Part shown: positions 9,105-18,044 of the stretch, one piece after another | How positions within the stretch are numbered: position 1 is the first letter of the stretch | Layout: each line of letters begins with the position of its first letter | Assembly (NCBI GenBank): GCA_011390755.1 | Contig: JAABRU010000041.1 | Coordinates: 1-45,404, forward strand | DNA length: 45,404 nucleotides | From: Desulfobacteraceae bacterium | GTDB lineage: Bacteria > Desulfobacterota > Desulfobacteria > Desulfobacterales > Desulfococcaceae | Direction of reading: 5' to 3' | Notes under the pieces: model-generated | Database searches by the model: none | The model's input: the letters and a program-made list of their open reading frames with translations, nothing else | What the model was told of the DNA's origin: nothing | Translations under genes and position numbers: made by a program

Positions 9105-9245
9105 GGAGGGGAGTCTTAAGGAAACGGCATTGTGTTTAAGATAATTATTTTGGGTAGGTCGGGGGGAAGGCAGTGAACCCCAACATCCTGAATCTGTTGG
9201 GGTTCGTACCGCACCCCAACCTACATGAAACTCCAAATCCATTTT
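9105..9245. repeat. Half of family A plus a family G hairpin
   Basis: 9105-9134 is a right-hand end of family A (gagtcttaaggaaacggcattg). 9176-9204 is an inverted repeat, aaccccaac / gttggggtt, with an 11-nt loop. The same arrangement recurs at 23892-23994, so the two repeats probably moved or were copied together. Confidence 0.65.
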
Positions 9246-9271
9246 CTTAAACACTATAGGTGACGGATTTG

Positions 9272-12200
9272 TTATTTCCCGTTCATCCCGGCCACATCCC
9301 GCAATATATAAACCACCTCCTCCATACCGATTTTCCCGTTGCTGTTGACATCGGCGGTCAGGAATATATCACTGCTGACCGGAATACCGCTGAGGATTTT
9401 CAGGCAGAGAACCGCATCGGCCAGATCAATCCGGGAGTTGCAGTCTATGTCGGCCATCAGGCACTGTTTGACTTTCACAGCTTCGGTTTTCGGGCCTTCA
9501 TTGCCGGTGCTGTCATATGCGGATACGGAAATCAAATCATCTCCGCGGGATTCATCCAGCAGAATCCAGGTGACAGGTCCCATATCCTCATGCAGGGTCA
9601 TGCTTTGGGCAGTTCCGCCCAGATACACCCGGTATCCGGCCACATCCGCATCGGGTGAGGCGGACCATGTGAGTCTGTATCCTTCGGCGGACGGTGCGGC
9701 CACCGGAGTTCCTGGCATCTGGGGGCCTGCATTGTCTGTCACCGATATGTCAACAGCTTCGCTTTCACTGACATTGCCGGATATATCCGCTGCCCGGATG
9801 AAATACCTGGTTCCGAATGAGGTAAGATACGCTGCCGGAATGCTTGCGCTGTACTGGCCGGTACGGGCAACGGTTCCGCTCATCTCTGTGAGAATATAGG
9901 GCAGCTCCGATGTTTTGGCACGATAGCAGAGCAGAACAGTCTGCAATCCCTGATCGTCCGTAACCCCTGCGCTGATTGTCAGGGATGTTCCGCCGGAAGC
10001 CTGTGTGACAGGTGTATGTGTGATGACCGGCGGAGAATTGTTGATTGTGAAGGCAAAGCTTTTGTCTGCCGTGTTTCCGGCGGTGTCTTTGGCATAAACC
10101 CGAAGGAAATGTTCACCCGAAGTAAGATTTTCCGGAACTGTCCATTGGAAGGCTCCGCTGTGAATATTGAAATATTCTGAAATATTGCTGCTGTCAATCA
10201 CTTCGTTTCCGTCCAATGTTATGCTTACAGAGGACAGGTCAATGCCGCTGAGGGTATCGGAAAGGGAAAAGGTGATTTCCGGTGTCAGGGTTCCGGCTGT
10301 AAATGTGAAATCCGCAATCTCCGGTGCGGCTCCGTCAATGGCCAGAACATACTGCCCCATTTCAGAAATCATGGCCGTTACGGAATGCGCGACTGTATTC
10401 ACCGTGCTGCTGACAGCTTCATAATATCCTGTATCCGGATTCCGGCGGTAGATTCTGAGAAGCGCAGCATCCGCAAGAGTGAACCCTGCCGCATTCAGAT
10501 CGGCCTCGGTATAACCCAGGGTCAGTTCCAGCGGTGCATCCGGTTCTATGAGATTTCCGGCATCATCCGTAAGGCTGACCAGAAAGAGGTCGCCCACTGT
10601 GCTGGCTGCGGATTCTCCGCTCCTTGCATCCGCACGGATACGGAAGGAACGCCCGTCACGGCCCAGCAGCCTTGTCAGTTTCAGTTTTGTACCGGAGGCA
10701 AGGGAAGTCACTCCGGCTTTGATCTTTGCACCGCCTGCGGCAATGACCTCTCCGGTTTCCACAATCAGTTCCTTTCCGGCCTCCTTGATATTTTCAAGGG
10801 TTTCCAGGATACTGCCCAGAACATTGTTGATAACGGCCACATACTGGTCTGTAACTGCACTGAAACCTTTGACCTGACTGCTGATTTCAGTGTCTCTTTC
10901 ATAAACGGCGGTTTTGACCATGCCTTTTTCCGGCACAAAAGTACCCTGTGTTTTGCTGTATTCCAGGAGAGACTGCACATCCACCCGGAAAGAAAGATCT
11001 ATATCCAGACCGAATCCCAGTCCGAAATCAATGGGAAGGGAGAAAAGCCGGATTTCCTTTGCGGTTTCATCCCATTCTGCCCGGCCGAAGGAAAGGGATT
11101 CAAATGCCTCCAGCACACTCAGATAGGCCGTTTCCGATATGCTGAAGCCGTCCCCGTTGCGGACCTGGGAAATCAGGGCCGATTCCCGTTCCATAAAATC
11201 CAGCACGGCATTGTCGGTGACTTTCATGCTGAAATAATTTTCCGTAAATGTGGAATTCAGGAAATACATGTCTCCGCCGATCCGATCCGTAAGCAGAGTG
11301 AAGAACAAAGACCAGCGGCTGTAAGGATCAATTTCAGCACCGATGCTCATTTCCCCTTCCAGCCGTTTCCATGCTTTGTCTATGAAATCCAGACTCAGTT
11401 CCGGCCTGTCTTTATAGCGTCTGTCTCCGAAATTTTGGGAAAGTCCGGCGGAAAAAGTTCCCACATCAATATCCGTTGCCAAAGAAAGTGCGAGGCTTTT
11501 CACTCCGTCAACATCCTCGCCCCCGCTGAGGGTCAGCACTGTTTCAGCATCAAAGGCTTTGAGACTGATTCCGGCTCCGGTATCTTTCATTATGCCAAAG
11601 GGGTTTCCGAATGTCAGTTCTCCTCCCAGATTTGCCTGAATCTTTGCGCTGCCGGAAAGGCCGGTGGCCTGGTAATAGCGTTCTGTATCCGCTATTTTTT
11701 CAATGAGTTTTTCAAGGAGAATATTGGTAAGGATATTGTTGAAATACATGGGATCGGTTTTCAGCATGTTTTCAAAGAACAGCGCGGCCGCGGTAAAAAG
11801 CTGAGCATTGTGATCCCATCTGCCCGCGTTGAAAAAATCTTCAAAGCGGTGCGTGGTGGACATGGCTGTTCCCAGGTAAGCATTGACACCCACACCTGCC
11901 TCCAGTTTTGGGGCATTTTTCTTTTTTTTCATTATGCTGGCAGACAGACCGGCAAAGGTTTCAACGCCCAGAGCCATATCCAAAGTGTTTTCCATATCCA
12001 TGTCGGTGACAGACCCGGAAGTGTTCAGGATGATGCTGGTGGAAATATTTTTTTCACCGTGCAGTCCTGCATTCACTGTTTTGAATTTCACCGGACCGAG
12101 GGTGAGTTTGGGGCCGCCTATTCCCACAGTAGCGCCCATGCCGATGAGCAGTTTGTATTCTTCCGTAAGTTCCCGGTCGGTCACCTGCACCGGGAACTGC

Positions 12201-13972
12201 GGTATATCAGAAACCGTAATGCCGCTGAGCGCGTAACCGTCCTTGTTGGTGACAGTGATTCCCAAAGTATTGTCTGACAGCACTTTCGGTGTCTGAATTT
12301 CCACAAATCCCTGATTATCCGTTGCTGTGGTGAAACGGGTTCCGTCCGCGTATTTGTAATAGAGGATTTCATTGGGAATGGGAAGATTGTCCAGGCCCAC
12401 AATGCGGTAATAGCGGATGGCACGACCGCCTTTCATGACAGGGGAGGGAACGGTATCATCTGCGGGATAATGGGGAATAAAACGGAAACTTCTGCTGATG
12501 GTGGAAGGCGCGGTTACGGTGATAATTCGCTCGGTTTCATATTTCCGCCCGTAGATGTCATATCCGATAATACGGAGAGTATAAGTTCCTTCTTCCAGAA
12601 TGGAAAGGGAGATATATCCGTCCATTGTGACAGCATCGGGCAGGTGACTGCCCGTGACATACCATTCATAATAATCCATGGGAATGGGGCCGGAATCTGC
12701 GGTAACTTCAAAGGAAATGGGCGCTTCTGCGGTAGCGGCAGGGGCAATGTGTATGGCCATGTAGGAAGCCGCGCAGCGCACGGGACGGACATAATACTGA
12801 GTGGTCTTGGTTCCGGTGGTGATATCTCCGTCTTTGAAATTCACGCCCCATGCAGAGGAATTGGAAGAAGCACTGCTGGTGGATGACCAGTAGAAATTGG
12901 AGACGGTATTCGGAAAAGGGCCGTAGCGGGAGCATTCCGGGTCGCTGATGGCCGGGTCATACGCGCTGTATTCCACAATGGACTGGAGTTCATTGATGTC
13001 CGGCATACACCAGTCCGTATAGCCCGCGAGAGAAAGAGTATCGCAATGGGAGAGAGCCTCCTGCCATGTCATGGGGCCGACTGTTTCCTGCGCCCACAGA
13101 CGGCCGGTTTCCGGATCGGTGACAGTTCCGTCTCCGTTGCCGTTATCTTCCATGCACAGGGGAGAATATTCACCGCCCCGCACTGCCCGCACATAATAGC
13201 TTCCGGTTTTGGTTCCGGTGGTGATGTCCCCGTCTTTGAAATTCACGCCCCACACGGAAGAATTGGAAGACGCACTGCTGGTGGAAGACCAGTAGAAATT
13301 GGAAACCGTATTGGGAAAAGGGCCGTACTTGGAGCATTCCGGGTCGCTGATGGCCGGGTCATACGCGGTATATTCCACAATGGACTGGAGTTCGTTGACA
13401 TCCGGCATCCGCCAGTCCGTATGGCCGCCCAGTTCCAGATTCTCACAATAGTCCAGCGCAGCCTGCCAGGTCATGGGGCCTTGTGTGACCTGTTCCCATA
13501 CCAGACCGCTTTCCGCATCTGTGACCGTGCCGTCCCCGTTGCCGTTGTCTGTTGTGCATAAGGGGGTGTAAGTTCCGCCCCTTACTGCCCGCACATAATA
13601 GGTTCCGGTTTTGGAACCTGTGGTGATGTCTCCGTCTTTGAAATTCACCCCCCATGCAGAAGAATTGGAAGATGCGCTGCTGGTGGAGGACCAGTACAAA
13701 GCCGACTGTGTGCCGGATACGGAAGAAACCGGATCATACAGTCCGTAATCTGCAAGGGACTGGAGTTCGTTAATATCCGGAAGGCGCCAGTCCGGATAAC
13801 CGCTCAGATACAGAATATCGCAGTATTCCAGAGCCAGTTCCCAGGTCATAGGCCCTGCGGTGGTGGTATCCCACATCAGCCCGGTGCTGCTGTCTGTAAA
13901 TGTGCCGCCGGACGCGGGCAGGGCAATGAGAAGATTTACAAACGCAAGCAATACTATCAGATTTCTTTTCAT
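9272..13972 (-). CDS. Large secreted protein: three DUF1566 (Lcl) modules, Ig/FN3-like region, dockerin-like end
   Basis: About 1,566 residues. I prefer the ATG at 13972 (AAAGGA lies 8 bases upstream) over 13981. A signal peptide (MKRNLIVLLAFVNLLIALPASGG) implies export. Three tandem DUF1566 modules follow (about 20-135, 140-270, 275-405), each with WRLPD/WRMPDINELQS and YWSSTSSASSNSS...GVNFKDGDITTG...YVRAVRGG. Then come an Ig-like stretch, a long unassigned region (about 560-1130), Ig-like and FN3-like segments (about 1210-1500) and a dockerin-like pair of Ca-binding loops (DIDCNSRIDLADAVLCL, ADVNSNGKIGMEEVVYIL). Likely a surface or adhesion protein. Its DUF1566 modules are of the same family as the DGR target at 19270 but do not match TR in DNA. 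Confidence 0.8.
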   Translation of the reverse strand: MKRNLIVLLAFVNLLIALPASGGTFTDSSTGLMWDTTTAGPMTWELALEYCDILYLSGYPDWRLPDINELQSLADYGLYDPVSSVSGTQSALYWSSTSSASSNSSAWGVNFKDGDITTGSKTGTYYVRAVRGGTYTPLCTTDNGNGDGTVTDAESGLVWEQVTQGPMTWQAALDYCENLELGGHTDWRMPDVNELQSIVEYTAYDPAISDPECSKYGPFPNTVSNFYWSSTSSASSNSSVWGVNFKDGDITTGTKTGSYYVRAVRGGEYSPLCMEDNGNGDGTVTDPETGRLWAQETVGPMTWQEALSHCDTLSLAGYTDWCMPDINELQSIVEYSAYDPAISDPECSRYGPFPNTVSNFYWSSTSSASSNSSAWGVNFKDGDITTGTKTTQYYVRPVRCAASYMAIHIAPAATAEAPISFEVTADSGPIPMDYYEWYVTGSHLPDAVTMDGYISLSILEEGTYTLRIIGYDIYGRKYETERIITVTAPSTISRSFRFIPHYPADDTVPSPVMKGGRAIRYYRIVGLDNLPIPNEILYYKYADGTRFTTATDNQGFVEIQTPKVLSDNTLGITVTNKDGYALSGITVSDIPQFPVQVTDRELTEEYKLLIGMGATVGIGGPKLTLGPVKFKTVNAGLHGEKNISTSIILNTSGSVTDMDMENTLDMALGVETFAGLSASIMKKKKNAPKLEAGVGVNAYLGTAMSTTHRFEDFFNAGRWDHNAQLFTAAALFFENMLKTDPMYFNNILTNILLEKLIEKIADTERYYQATGLSGSAKIQANLGGELTFGNPFGIMKDTGAGISLKAFDAETVLTLSGGEDVDGVKSLALSLATDIDVGTFSAGLSQNFGDRRYKDRPELSLDFIDKAWKRLEGEMSIGAEIDPYSRWSLFFTLLTDRIGGDMYFLNSTFTENYFSMKVTDNAVLDFMERESALISQVRNGDGFSISETAYLSVLEAFESLSFGRAEWDETAKEIRLFSLPIDFGLGFGLDIDLSFRVDVQSLLEYSKTQGTFVPEKGMVKTAVYERDTEISSQVKGFSAVTDQYVAVINNVLGSILETLENIKEAGKELIVETGEVIAAGGAKIKAGVTSLASGTKLKLTRLLGRDGRSFRIRADARSGESAASTVGDLFLVSLTDDAGNLIEPDAPLELTLGYTEADLNAAGFTLADAALLRIYRRNPDTGYYEAVSSTVNTVAHSVTAMISEMGQYVLAIDGAAPEIADFTFTAGTLTPEITFSLSDTLSGIDLSSVSITLDGNEVIDSSNISEYFNIHSGAFQWTVPENLTSGEHFLRVYAKDTAGNTADKSFAFTINNSPPVITHTPVTQASGGTSLTISAGVTDDQGLQTVLLCYRAKTSELPYILTEMSGTVARTGQYSASIPAAYLTSFGTRYFIRAADISGNVSESEAVDISVTDNAGPQMPGTPVAAPSAEGYRLTWSASPDADVAGYRVYLGGTAQSMTLHEDMGPVTWILLDESRGDDLISVSAYDSTGNEGPKTEAVKVKQCLMADIDCNSRIDLADAVLCLKILSGIPVSSDIFLTADVNSNGKIGMEEVVYILRDVAGMNGK

Positions 13973-14066
13973 CACGGACATCCTTTCTGCAAATGCAGTT
14001 TAAGCAGTATTTTTAAAACTCTCCCAATTCAAAAAAAGAAATCAAAGCCTTTCGGTTTCAGGCCTT

Positions 14067-14897
14067 TTATTGAATGATTACTGATTCCGGATCAATTCCC
14101 ATTTCCCGCAGTTTTGCTGCCAGAAGCGCAGATTTGCGTGCTTCTTCCTCAGCACGGACCTCAGCCTTTTTGGCTCTGCGAGTCTCTTTTTCCGCCCTGC
14201 GGGCCTCTTTTTCCGCTCTGCGGGCCTCTTTTTCCGCCATTGAGACAGCATCATTCATATTGGGAACCGGACATCCGGTTTCCGGATCAACCGGACGGAG
14301 CAGATGCCCATCCCGTTTCAGAAACAGCCCCAGTTCCCGGCTGAAAATACTGCCGTCCTTTTCCGGAGGGATGGGACTGTATATAATGCCGTCCAGACGG
14401 AATCCCTGAAAACTTTTTCCCAGATATTCCTCCAGGGGATCAAAAAGAAAGTATTCCCCCACACCCATTGAAGCATACAGACCGGTTTTGGATATATCAC
14501 CGTCCGCTGTGGATTTTGAGGTGATTTCAAATATCACACAGGGCCCGGTCTTTTCCTCCCACAGCTTGAAAACCCGGCGCCAGTGCTTCTCCACACCCTT
14601 CACCACCATCACATCCGGCACTTTGTATGCTTTGGGATTATCCTTTTCATAATACAGCAGCATATCCGCAACCGTGTAAACATCGGGATGATGCCGGAAA
14701 AAATACTCCAGTGCCATATACAGATGTATGATGGCTATGACATGAATCTGCGTTTCGCCCATGGGTTCTCCGTCCGATTCCGGGTAAACAATGCCGGAAT
14801 CGTCTGTTTCTTCCATCTTCTCCAGCAGTTCTTTGTAAGAGAATAGCGGAAAGGACGGACGGTTCACTGCGGTTTTGCCTGCGGCTGATATTTCCAT
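14067..14897 (-). CDS. Uma2-family (DUF820) putative nuclease, copy 2
   Basis: 276 residues; the first 15 residues are the same as copy 1 and the start follows AGGAGG. Core motifs are VPDVMVVKGVEKH, VIFEITSKSTA and MGVGEYFLFDPLEEYL. Its tail is a predicted coiled coil of tandem heptad-like units (EKEARRAEKEARRAEKE) before the common end LAAKLREMGIDPESV. The coiled coil suggests self-association or partner binding. It stands alone on the minus strand, downstream (in transcription) of hicAB. Confidence 0.85.
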   Translation of the reverse strand: MEISAAGKTAVNRPSFPLFSYKELLEKMEETDDSGIVYPESDGEPMGETQIHVIAIIHLYMALEYFFRHHPDVYTVADMLLYYEKDNPKAYKVPDVMVVKGVEKHWRRVFKLWEEKTGPCVIFEITSKSTADGDISKTGLYASMGVGEYFLFDPLEEYLGKSFQGFRLDGIIYSPIPPEKDGSIFSRELGLFLKRDGHLLRPVDPETGCPVPNMNDAVSMAEKEARRAEKEARRAEKETRRAKKAEVRAEEEARKSALLAAKLREMGIDPESVIIQ

Positions 14898-14964
14898 AAA
14901 ACCTCCTTTTTTTCTGTCTGAACCCGGTTCCCGTCCCCGCTCTCTGTGTCAATGCAGTTAAGTT

Positions 14965-15060
14965 AAGAGCGCAGGAGTCCCGAACTGAAAGTTCGGGACA
15001 CTGAAATTATTGCTGATTTTTCTGCCAAACTTTCAGTTTGGTACTCCGGGAAAAATCCCG
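14965..15060. repeat. Family E repeat (gaactgaaagttcgg / aaactttcagtttgg)
   Basis: Pairs of short inverted motifs around ctgaaag and ctttcag, followed by tactccggg. Related sequence recurs near 21003-21050, 24323-24375 and 43490-43555. No gene is present. Confidence 0.55.
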
Positions 15061-15157
15061 CTCAATTCTTTACCCCCGGTTCCGGCACTTTATTCAGCAG
15101 ACAGCAAATCCGTCAGACGATCCCGATAAATCCTGTAAATCCCGGTCCGGACGTTAT

Positions 15158-15397
15158 TTACAGATATTCCATAAAAATCTGTTCAGAAATTCCGGCCTGC
15201 CTGAGAACGGTTTTCAGAGTCCATCTGTCAACTTCTTTATGATCGGGAATGATAATTACACTGCCGGAATCAGCATTCTTCATCTTTATATGGCTTCCTC
15301 TTTGAGAAATTTTTTCGTATCCGAGTTTTCTGAAAAGTTTTACAAGTTCACGCCCTGAAAGTGTCGAATATTTGGGACTCAAACAGCTACCTCGCAT
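15158..15397 (-). CDS. hicA: HicA-family toxin (mRNA interferase)
   Basis: Small dsRBD-fold ribonuclease that cleaves mRNA when freed from HicB. About 74-79 residues: STLSGRELVKLFRKLGYEKISQRGSHIKMKN contains the catalytic-His context GSHIKM, and the end holds IIPDHKEVDRWTLKTVLRQAGIS. Start options are ATG at 15397 or TTG at 15382 (TTGA overlap with the hicB stop, giving MSPKYSTLSG). The second fits family N-termini better. Gene order is antitoxin first, with overlap. It appears intact. Confidence 0.85.
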   Translation of the reverse strand: MRGSCLSPKYSTLSGRELVKLFRKLGYEKISQRGSHIKMKNADSGSVIIIPDHKEVDRWTLKTVLRQAGISEQIFMEYL

Positions 15398-15585
15398 ACT
15401 TTATATAAATTCCCTTTGCTTTCCAACTCACAGGGATCAGGTTCAAGCCAAAGTTCAACCGCCTCTTTCAGGTTGGCTATTGCCTCTTCCTCATTTTTTC
15501 CCTGTGTGACACAGCCTTTCAGGGACGGACAGTAAGCGATAATATAACCGTCCAACCCTTTTTCCAATACGATTTTCAGTTTCAT
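15379..15585 (-). CDS. hicB: HicB-family antitoxin
   Basis: 68 residues with the partial RNase H-like HicB fold: LEKGLDGYIIAYCPSLKGCVTQGKNEEEAIANL. It would bind and neutralise HicA. It overlaps the hicA start, so translation is probably coupled. No DNA-binding domain is visible, as is usual for the short HicB form. It sits just downstream of the DGR reverse transcriptase on the same strand. Confidence 0.85.
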   Translation of the reverse strand: MKLKIVLEKGLDGYIIAYCPSLKGCVTQGKNEEEAIANLKEAVELWLEPDPCELESKGNLYKVCEVAV

Positions 15586-15656
15586 AGCGACCTCTTCCGA
15601 GAATTATCAATCATAGCAATATCTGTACAATCATAATCATCCGGATTATCTGTACT

Positions 15657-17192
15657 TCAGACAGCGAATAAATACACACTCTGCACATACCGCTCACAGA
15701 TACTGCCCTGAATCCCGCTTTCCTCCACCAGTGCGGCACTGTGACCGGCTCCCAGAATTTTTCTCAGATATAACGGAAATCTGTGCTTCCGGAATCCGGC
15801 CTTCTGTTTCATTCCCCTGGCATCAGGATTCAGTCTCAAAGGACAGAGGGTATGGATGAGAAAAGCGTCCTCCTCATAGAGTTCAATATATCTGCCCACG
15901 CGGAAAAACACCACATGCCCTTTGAGTTTCTGCCTGAAAAAACATACCTGGGTTTTAAAAAAACGGTATCCCCGGATGGGGTATTTTTCTTTCAGTTTTC
16001 CGTTGTCGAAGATGAAGATTTCTTTCAGCCAGGGGTTGCTGTCAAAAAGGGAATTCAGCAGCCGGAAGGTGTCTGCATGACGGAAATGCCCCATATAGGA
16101 TGCCAGCACCTGCCTGAGTTTGGCAGTTTTTTCAGGATCAGTGACAATCTGCCGCACATTTTTTCCCTTTACGATAAAGTCCTTTACAAAATCCGGTCGG
16201 AAGTTCTCCAGTCTGTATTTCAGGTTGTTCACCACCCGCCTGCGGGCAAGGATATAATCGGGCCGGACAATATACCCCAGAAAATCCGCCCCGTCCGACA
16301 CCCGTTTCACCGTACTTCCGGGTTTGATTTCCAGGGCAAGATATTCGTCCAGAAAACAGGATATCTGATACTGCCATCTCAGCAGTTCATCCGGATTTGC
16401 AGACAGCAGGATAAAATCATCCACATAGCGGATGTAAAACCGGCACCGCAGCACATGCTTTACATACTGATCCAGCTCATTGAGATAGACATTGGCAAAA
16501 AACTGGGAACTGAGATTGCCGATGGGCAGTCCTTTGTCCTGCCCCACTTTGAACAGGGATTTATGGGGCGGAATCATTTCAAGATACTGCCGGTTTCCTC
16601 TGAACTGATAATCCTGGGTGCAGTCGTGAAAAATAATGACAGACAGGAGACTGCGCAGAGCTTCGGATTCTGTGTGTCTTTTCAGTATGGCATACAGAAT
16701 CTGTTTGTCAATACTCATGAAAAAAGAGCGAATATCCAGTTGCAGAAAATATCCGGGCTGTTTCCGGCTTTTTGTAACCCGGCCCATGAACTGTTGCAGG
16801 CGTTTGACTGCGCCGTGGGTTCCTTTTCCTTTCCGCCCCGCATAGGAATCATGGATAAAACGGGGTTCCCAGTATTTCTCCAGTTCCCGCACCGCAAGAT
16901 GGTGAACGATTCTGTCTTGGAAATCCGCAGCAAAAACCTCCCTCAGCTTGGGATGCCGGGTAACAAAGCAGACAGAGCGGGATGGCCGGTACGTTCTTTT
17001 TTGCAACTCAGATGCCAGGCGGATGAGGTTTTCCACCGCATCAAATTCAAACCTGAGCGCATTCAACGTACCCCGTTTCCTTTTCCGGCAGTCCAGATAG
17101 GCCCTGTACACGGAATCAAAGGAAAGCAGTGAACACTTTCCGCTGCGAACCGCACGCACATATTTGCTGTTATTCTTATTGTTCCAGTCCAT
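15657..17192 (-). CDS. DGR-type reverse transcriptase
   Basis: Copies the template-repeat RNA into adenine-mutagenised cDNA that replaces the variable repeat of the target. From the ATG at 17192 it has 511 residues (a GTG at 17213 in the same frame gives 518). Visible motifs: AADFQDRIVHHLAV, LQLDIRSFFMSID (first catalytic Asp), GLPIGNLSSQFFANVYL (the IGNxxSQ signature typical of DGR enzymes) and IRYVDDFILL (catalytic YVDD). About 200 residues follow YVDD, longer than the Bordetella phage enzyme. Family homology (SLLSFDSVYRAYL) begins only a few codons after TR, so the start codon lies inside TR or is a non-ATG such as the GTG of VYRAYL. No group II intron maturase or integrase domain is seen. 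Confidence 0.92.
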   Translation of the reverse strand: MDWNNKNNSKYVRAVRSGKCSLLSFDSVYRAYLDCRKRKRGTLNALRFEFDAVENLIRLASELQKRTYRPSRSVCFVTRHPKLREVFAADFQDRIVHHLAVRELEKYWEPRFIHDSYAGRKGKGTHGAVKRLQQFMGRVTKSRKQPGYFLQLDIRSFFMSIDKQILYAILKRHTESEALRSLLSVIIFHDCTQDYQFRGNRQYLEMIPPHKSLFKVGQDKGLPIGNLSSQFFANVYLNELDQYVKHVLRCRFYIRYVDDFILLSANPDELLRWQYQISCFLDEYLALEIKPGSTVKRVSDGADFLGYIVRPDYILARRRVVNNLKYRLENFRPDFVKDFIVKGKNVRQIVTDPEKTAKLRQVLASYMGHFRHADTFRLLNSLFDSNPWLKEIFIFDNGKLKEKYPIRGYRFFKTQVCFFRQKLKGHVVFFRVGRYIELYEEDAFLIHTLCPLRLNPDARGMKQKAGFRKHRFPLYLRKILGAGHSAALVEESGIQGSICERYVQSVYLFAV

Positions 17193-17254
17193 GCTGCCGT
17201 TATTGAAATTCACATTCCACGCATTGGACGACCCGCCGCCATACGACGACGACG
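17134..17254 (-). repeat. DGR template repeat (TR)
   Basis: 121 bp, read on the minus strand. It matches the target-gene VR (19271-19391) at 106 positions. The 15 mismatches all fall on the 33 adenines of TR (coding sense); the 88 other positions are identical. TR carries nine AAT/AAC codons in the target frame, the usual enrichment that lets adenine mutagenesis reach many residues. It overlaps the 5' end of the RT reading frame. The region 17255-17377 between avd and TR is probably part of the template RNA. Confidence 0.95.
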
Positions 17255-17377
17255 ATCACCTTTCCTCTTCACGGCTCTGAAATATCAGAAACCCACCGGA
17301 AGCCGATCAGCTCAGCCCCCTGTATTTTCATGCCCGCTTTCAGGGGCGGGAAAGGCGCACAGTGTTCCTCAGCACAC

Positions 17378-17767
17378 TCACCGACCCGCCGGTTTTTCCG
17401 GCAGTGGGTGATTCCGGCTGTTCTTCCTGCTTTTTTCCAGCCATCCCTGGCTCTGTCTGCACAGTGAAACCGCCAGGCCCGAAGCCTGACGGAAACTGTC
17501 CATTCCTGACAAGGCTTTCGCCTCTTTGGCAAAAAAAATCATGGTTTTGAGCATCTCGCAGTTTTCCACCAGCACTTTCAGCACCGCTGTTTTGTCCTGC
17601 ACCGAGTTTGCCCGGATAATGAGCAGCAGAATTTCCCGTGACAGGTTCCGGAGATCCGTGCCGATGGTGTATTTGTCATAGCGGCTGAAATTCCGGACAA
17701 TCTGCTGAAGATACACAGCCGTATCTATGGCGGTTTTGTATATGGGGAGATGCTCGTACCTTGCCAT
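17378..17767 (-). CDS. avd: Avd-like DGR accessory protein
   Basis: 129 residues, mostly helical and basic, starting MARYEHLPIYKTAIDTAVYLQQ. This matches the DGR accessory variability determinant (four-helix bundle related to the 23S rRNA intervening-sequence protein family), which forms a pentamer, binds the RT and template RNA and is needed for mutagenic cDNA synthesis. It lies directly before TR and RT on the same strand, the standard order. A truncated second copy, almost identical over the first 75 codons, is at 21135-21362. Confidence 0.88.
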   Translation of the reverse strand: MARYEHLPIYKTAIDTAVYLQQIVRNFSRYDKYTIGTDLRNLSREILLLIIRANSVQDKTAVLKVLVENCEMLKTMIFFAKEAKALSGMDSFRQASGLAVSLCRQSQGWLEKSRKNSRNHPLPEKPAGR

Positions 17768-17824
17768 AATGAAATATGTCTTAATTATACTTTTCTGCCG
17801 AGATCCGACTCATCCGGTTCTTTT

Positions 17825-18043
17825 TTAAGCAGCTTTATAAATAATCGGATGATAACGGGCTTCGGGGATCGGTTTTCCATTTTCACGGCATACATCAATC
17901 CATGCTTCTTTTGCCTTCAGGATTTCTTCCAATGCTTCCTGCTGCGTGTTCCCGAAGGCGGAACAGTATTTCAAATCAGGAATGTCTGCAATATATCCGC
18001 AGTCTTTTTCGCTGTAAAAAATATTGATGTGATAATCTTTCAT
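17825..18043 (-). CDS. hicB: HicB-family antitoxin (second module)
   Basis: 72 residues from the ATG at 18043: MKDYHINIFYSEKDCGYIADIPDLKYCSAFG, the short HicB fold. I chose this start because the natural end of the upstream toxin lies 1 base before it and family members begin the same way; the longer ORF to 18076 is the toxin tail in another frame. The partner hicA (18045-18293) carries a premature TAG, so this antitoxin may now be orphaned. The pair lies inside the DGR, between target and avd. Confidence 0.85.
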   Translation of the reverse strand: MKDYHINIFYSEKDCGYIADIPDLKYCSAFGNTQQEALEEILKAKEAWIDVCRENGKPIPEARYHPIIYKAA

Positions 18044-18044
18044 T

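Noticed and set aside
10385..12277. 630-codon plus-strand ORF
   Set aside because: It is antisense to the large DUF1566/dockerin gene, has no family resemblance and lacks a start signal; a shadow frame.
12770..13780. DUF1566 modules of the large protein as extra DGR variable repeats
   Set aside because: They share protein motifs with the target, but DNA differences from TR are spread over all bases and many are synonymous; no TR-like 121-bp match.
15783..17132. 449-codon plus-strand ORF
   Set aside because: Antisense to the reverse transcriptase, whose motifs are clear; no recognisable domain.
17269..17532. 87-codon minus-strand ORF between avd and TR
   Set aside because: It overlaps avd in another frame and has no family resemblance; the region is better explained as avd plus template RNA leader.
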